Positions 33,667 to 33,921 of a stretch of DNA of 33,921 bases are shown here, piece after piece. A program made the position numbers and the translations under genes. The stretch lies in the NCBI GenBank assembly GCA_026988515.1, contig JALSLA010000090.1, positions 1 through 33,921 on the forward strand, read 5' to 3'. Positions within the stretch are counted from its first letter, which is position 1. Every line of letters begins with the position of its first letter. This stretch comes from Helicobacteraceae bacterium. GTDB lineage: Bacteria; Campylobacterota; Campylobacteria; Campylobacterales; Sulfurimonadaceae. The notes beneath the pieces were generated by a model. That model saw only the letters and a program-made list of their open reading frames with translations, made no database searches and had not been told where the DNA came from.

Positions 33667-33921
33667 GGACAATCTCCTTTATGCGGGTGACCCCTCCGGC
33701 TAAAAGAGGTGCAATGGTCTCTTTGCGGACGTGCAGCGGTTCAAAATGATCGGAGACCACTTTAATGCAGTGGCATGTTTTAAACCGATGCCGCGCAGTT
33801 TGAAACAGTACGAAGGCTTCCATATCGACAGCCGTGTTATGGTGACGTGAGGCAGGAGCATCGACGGTTGTCAACGGTGTGTTACATGTAGGTTTCAAGA
33901 CAATAGAGGCATTGTCATGGT
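33638..33921 (-). CDS. Nucleoside phosphorylase/nucleosidase-family protein, C-terminal fragment
   Basis: About 93 residues to the stop at 33638; the start lies beyond the right edge. NTAVDMEAFVLFQTA is the family's VDME motif, whose Glu binds the ribose, and CIKVVSDHFEP matches the following strand with the catalytic Asp of MTA/SAH nucleosidase and purine nucleoside phosphorylase. Which substrate is used cannot be told from the fragment. It overlaps the SDR gene by 29 bases, so the two form an operon. Confidence 0.7.
   Translation of the reverse strand, partial: HDNASIVLKPTCNTPLTTVDAPASRHHNTAVDMEAFVLFQTARHRFKTCHCIKVVSDHFEPLHVRKETIAPLLAGGVTRIKEIVHENRCCHRS

Overview
The window is a gene-dense piece of a bacterial chromosome, most likely from a free-living, flagellated member of the Campylobacterota (Epsilonproteobacteria) near Sulfurimonas or Sulfuricurvum. 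The clues are the short, about 284-residue biotin synthase type, the speE-like gene next to coaE, the rpsT-prfA pair, a very short two-domain flagellin with Maf and DUF2920 partners, and promoters that rely on a TATAAT (often TGnTATAAT) box with little -35 sequence. Base composition by eye is middling, higher than in host-associated Campylobacter or Helicobacter. I see no insertion sequence, prophage, CRISPR array or other sign of recent transfer, and no gene-free stretch over 300 bases. Genus is inference.

Left part (1-14.1 kb) is housekeeping. On the minus strand are purM (cut by the left edge) and a small DUF2892 membrane protein. On the plus strand is an overlapping run: a degenerate spermidine-synthase-like gene, coaE, dapF and a Bax-like glucosaminidase. 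Then come rpsT-prfA (minus) and glmM-lspA (plus). A six-tRNA minus-strand operon (Pro, His, Arg, Arg, Leu, Val) is driven by a perfect-consensus sigma-70 promoter; its last tRNA overlaps the 3' end of lspA. Next are a small orphan ORF, the minus-strand nnr-purN and thiG genes, and the plus-strand operon kdsD-rluB-rarA. The nnr and kdsD genes are divergent and both look leaderless.

Middle part (14.1-27 kb): metH (B12-dependent methionine synthase) is followed upstream by a minus-strand set of small unfamiliar genes (a 33-codon gene with its own promoter, a Cys-rich exported protein, a probable lipoprotein, a 129-residue conserved-type hypothetical) led by an FAD-dependent NDH-2/SQR-like oxidoreductase. 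msrA and an OmpA-family outer-membrane protein converge on a shared hairpin. A tight minus-strand operon runs topA, a YfcE-type phosphodiesterase, bioB and a CPA2 cation/proton antiporter.

Right part (27-33.9 kb) is a flagellar filament locus: flagellin with a clear sigma-28 promoter, a Maf glycosyltransferase, a DUF2920 hydrolase-fold protein, fliD with a probable sigma-28 promoter, and a small chaperone-sized protein in the place where fliS is usually found. The window ends in an SDR oxidoreductase and the C-terminal part of a nucleoside-phosphorylase-family protein.

The least explained signals are a recurrent TTACATGTA palindrome (ten copies, both coding and intergenic), the divergent leaderless nnr/kdsD pair, a tRNA-Val with C instead of U at position 33, a biotin synthase lacking one of the expected [2Fe-2S] cysteines, and the 33-codon gene.
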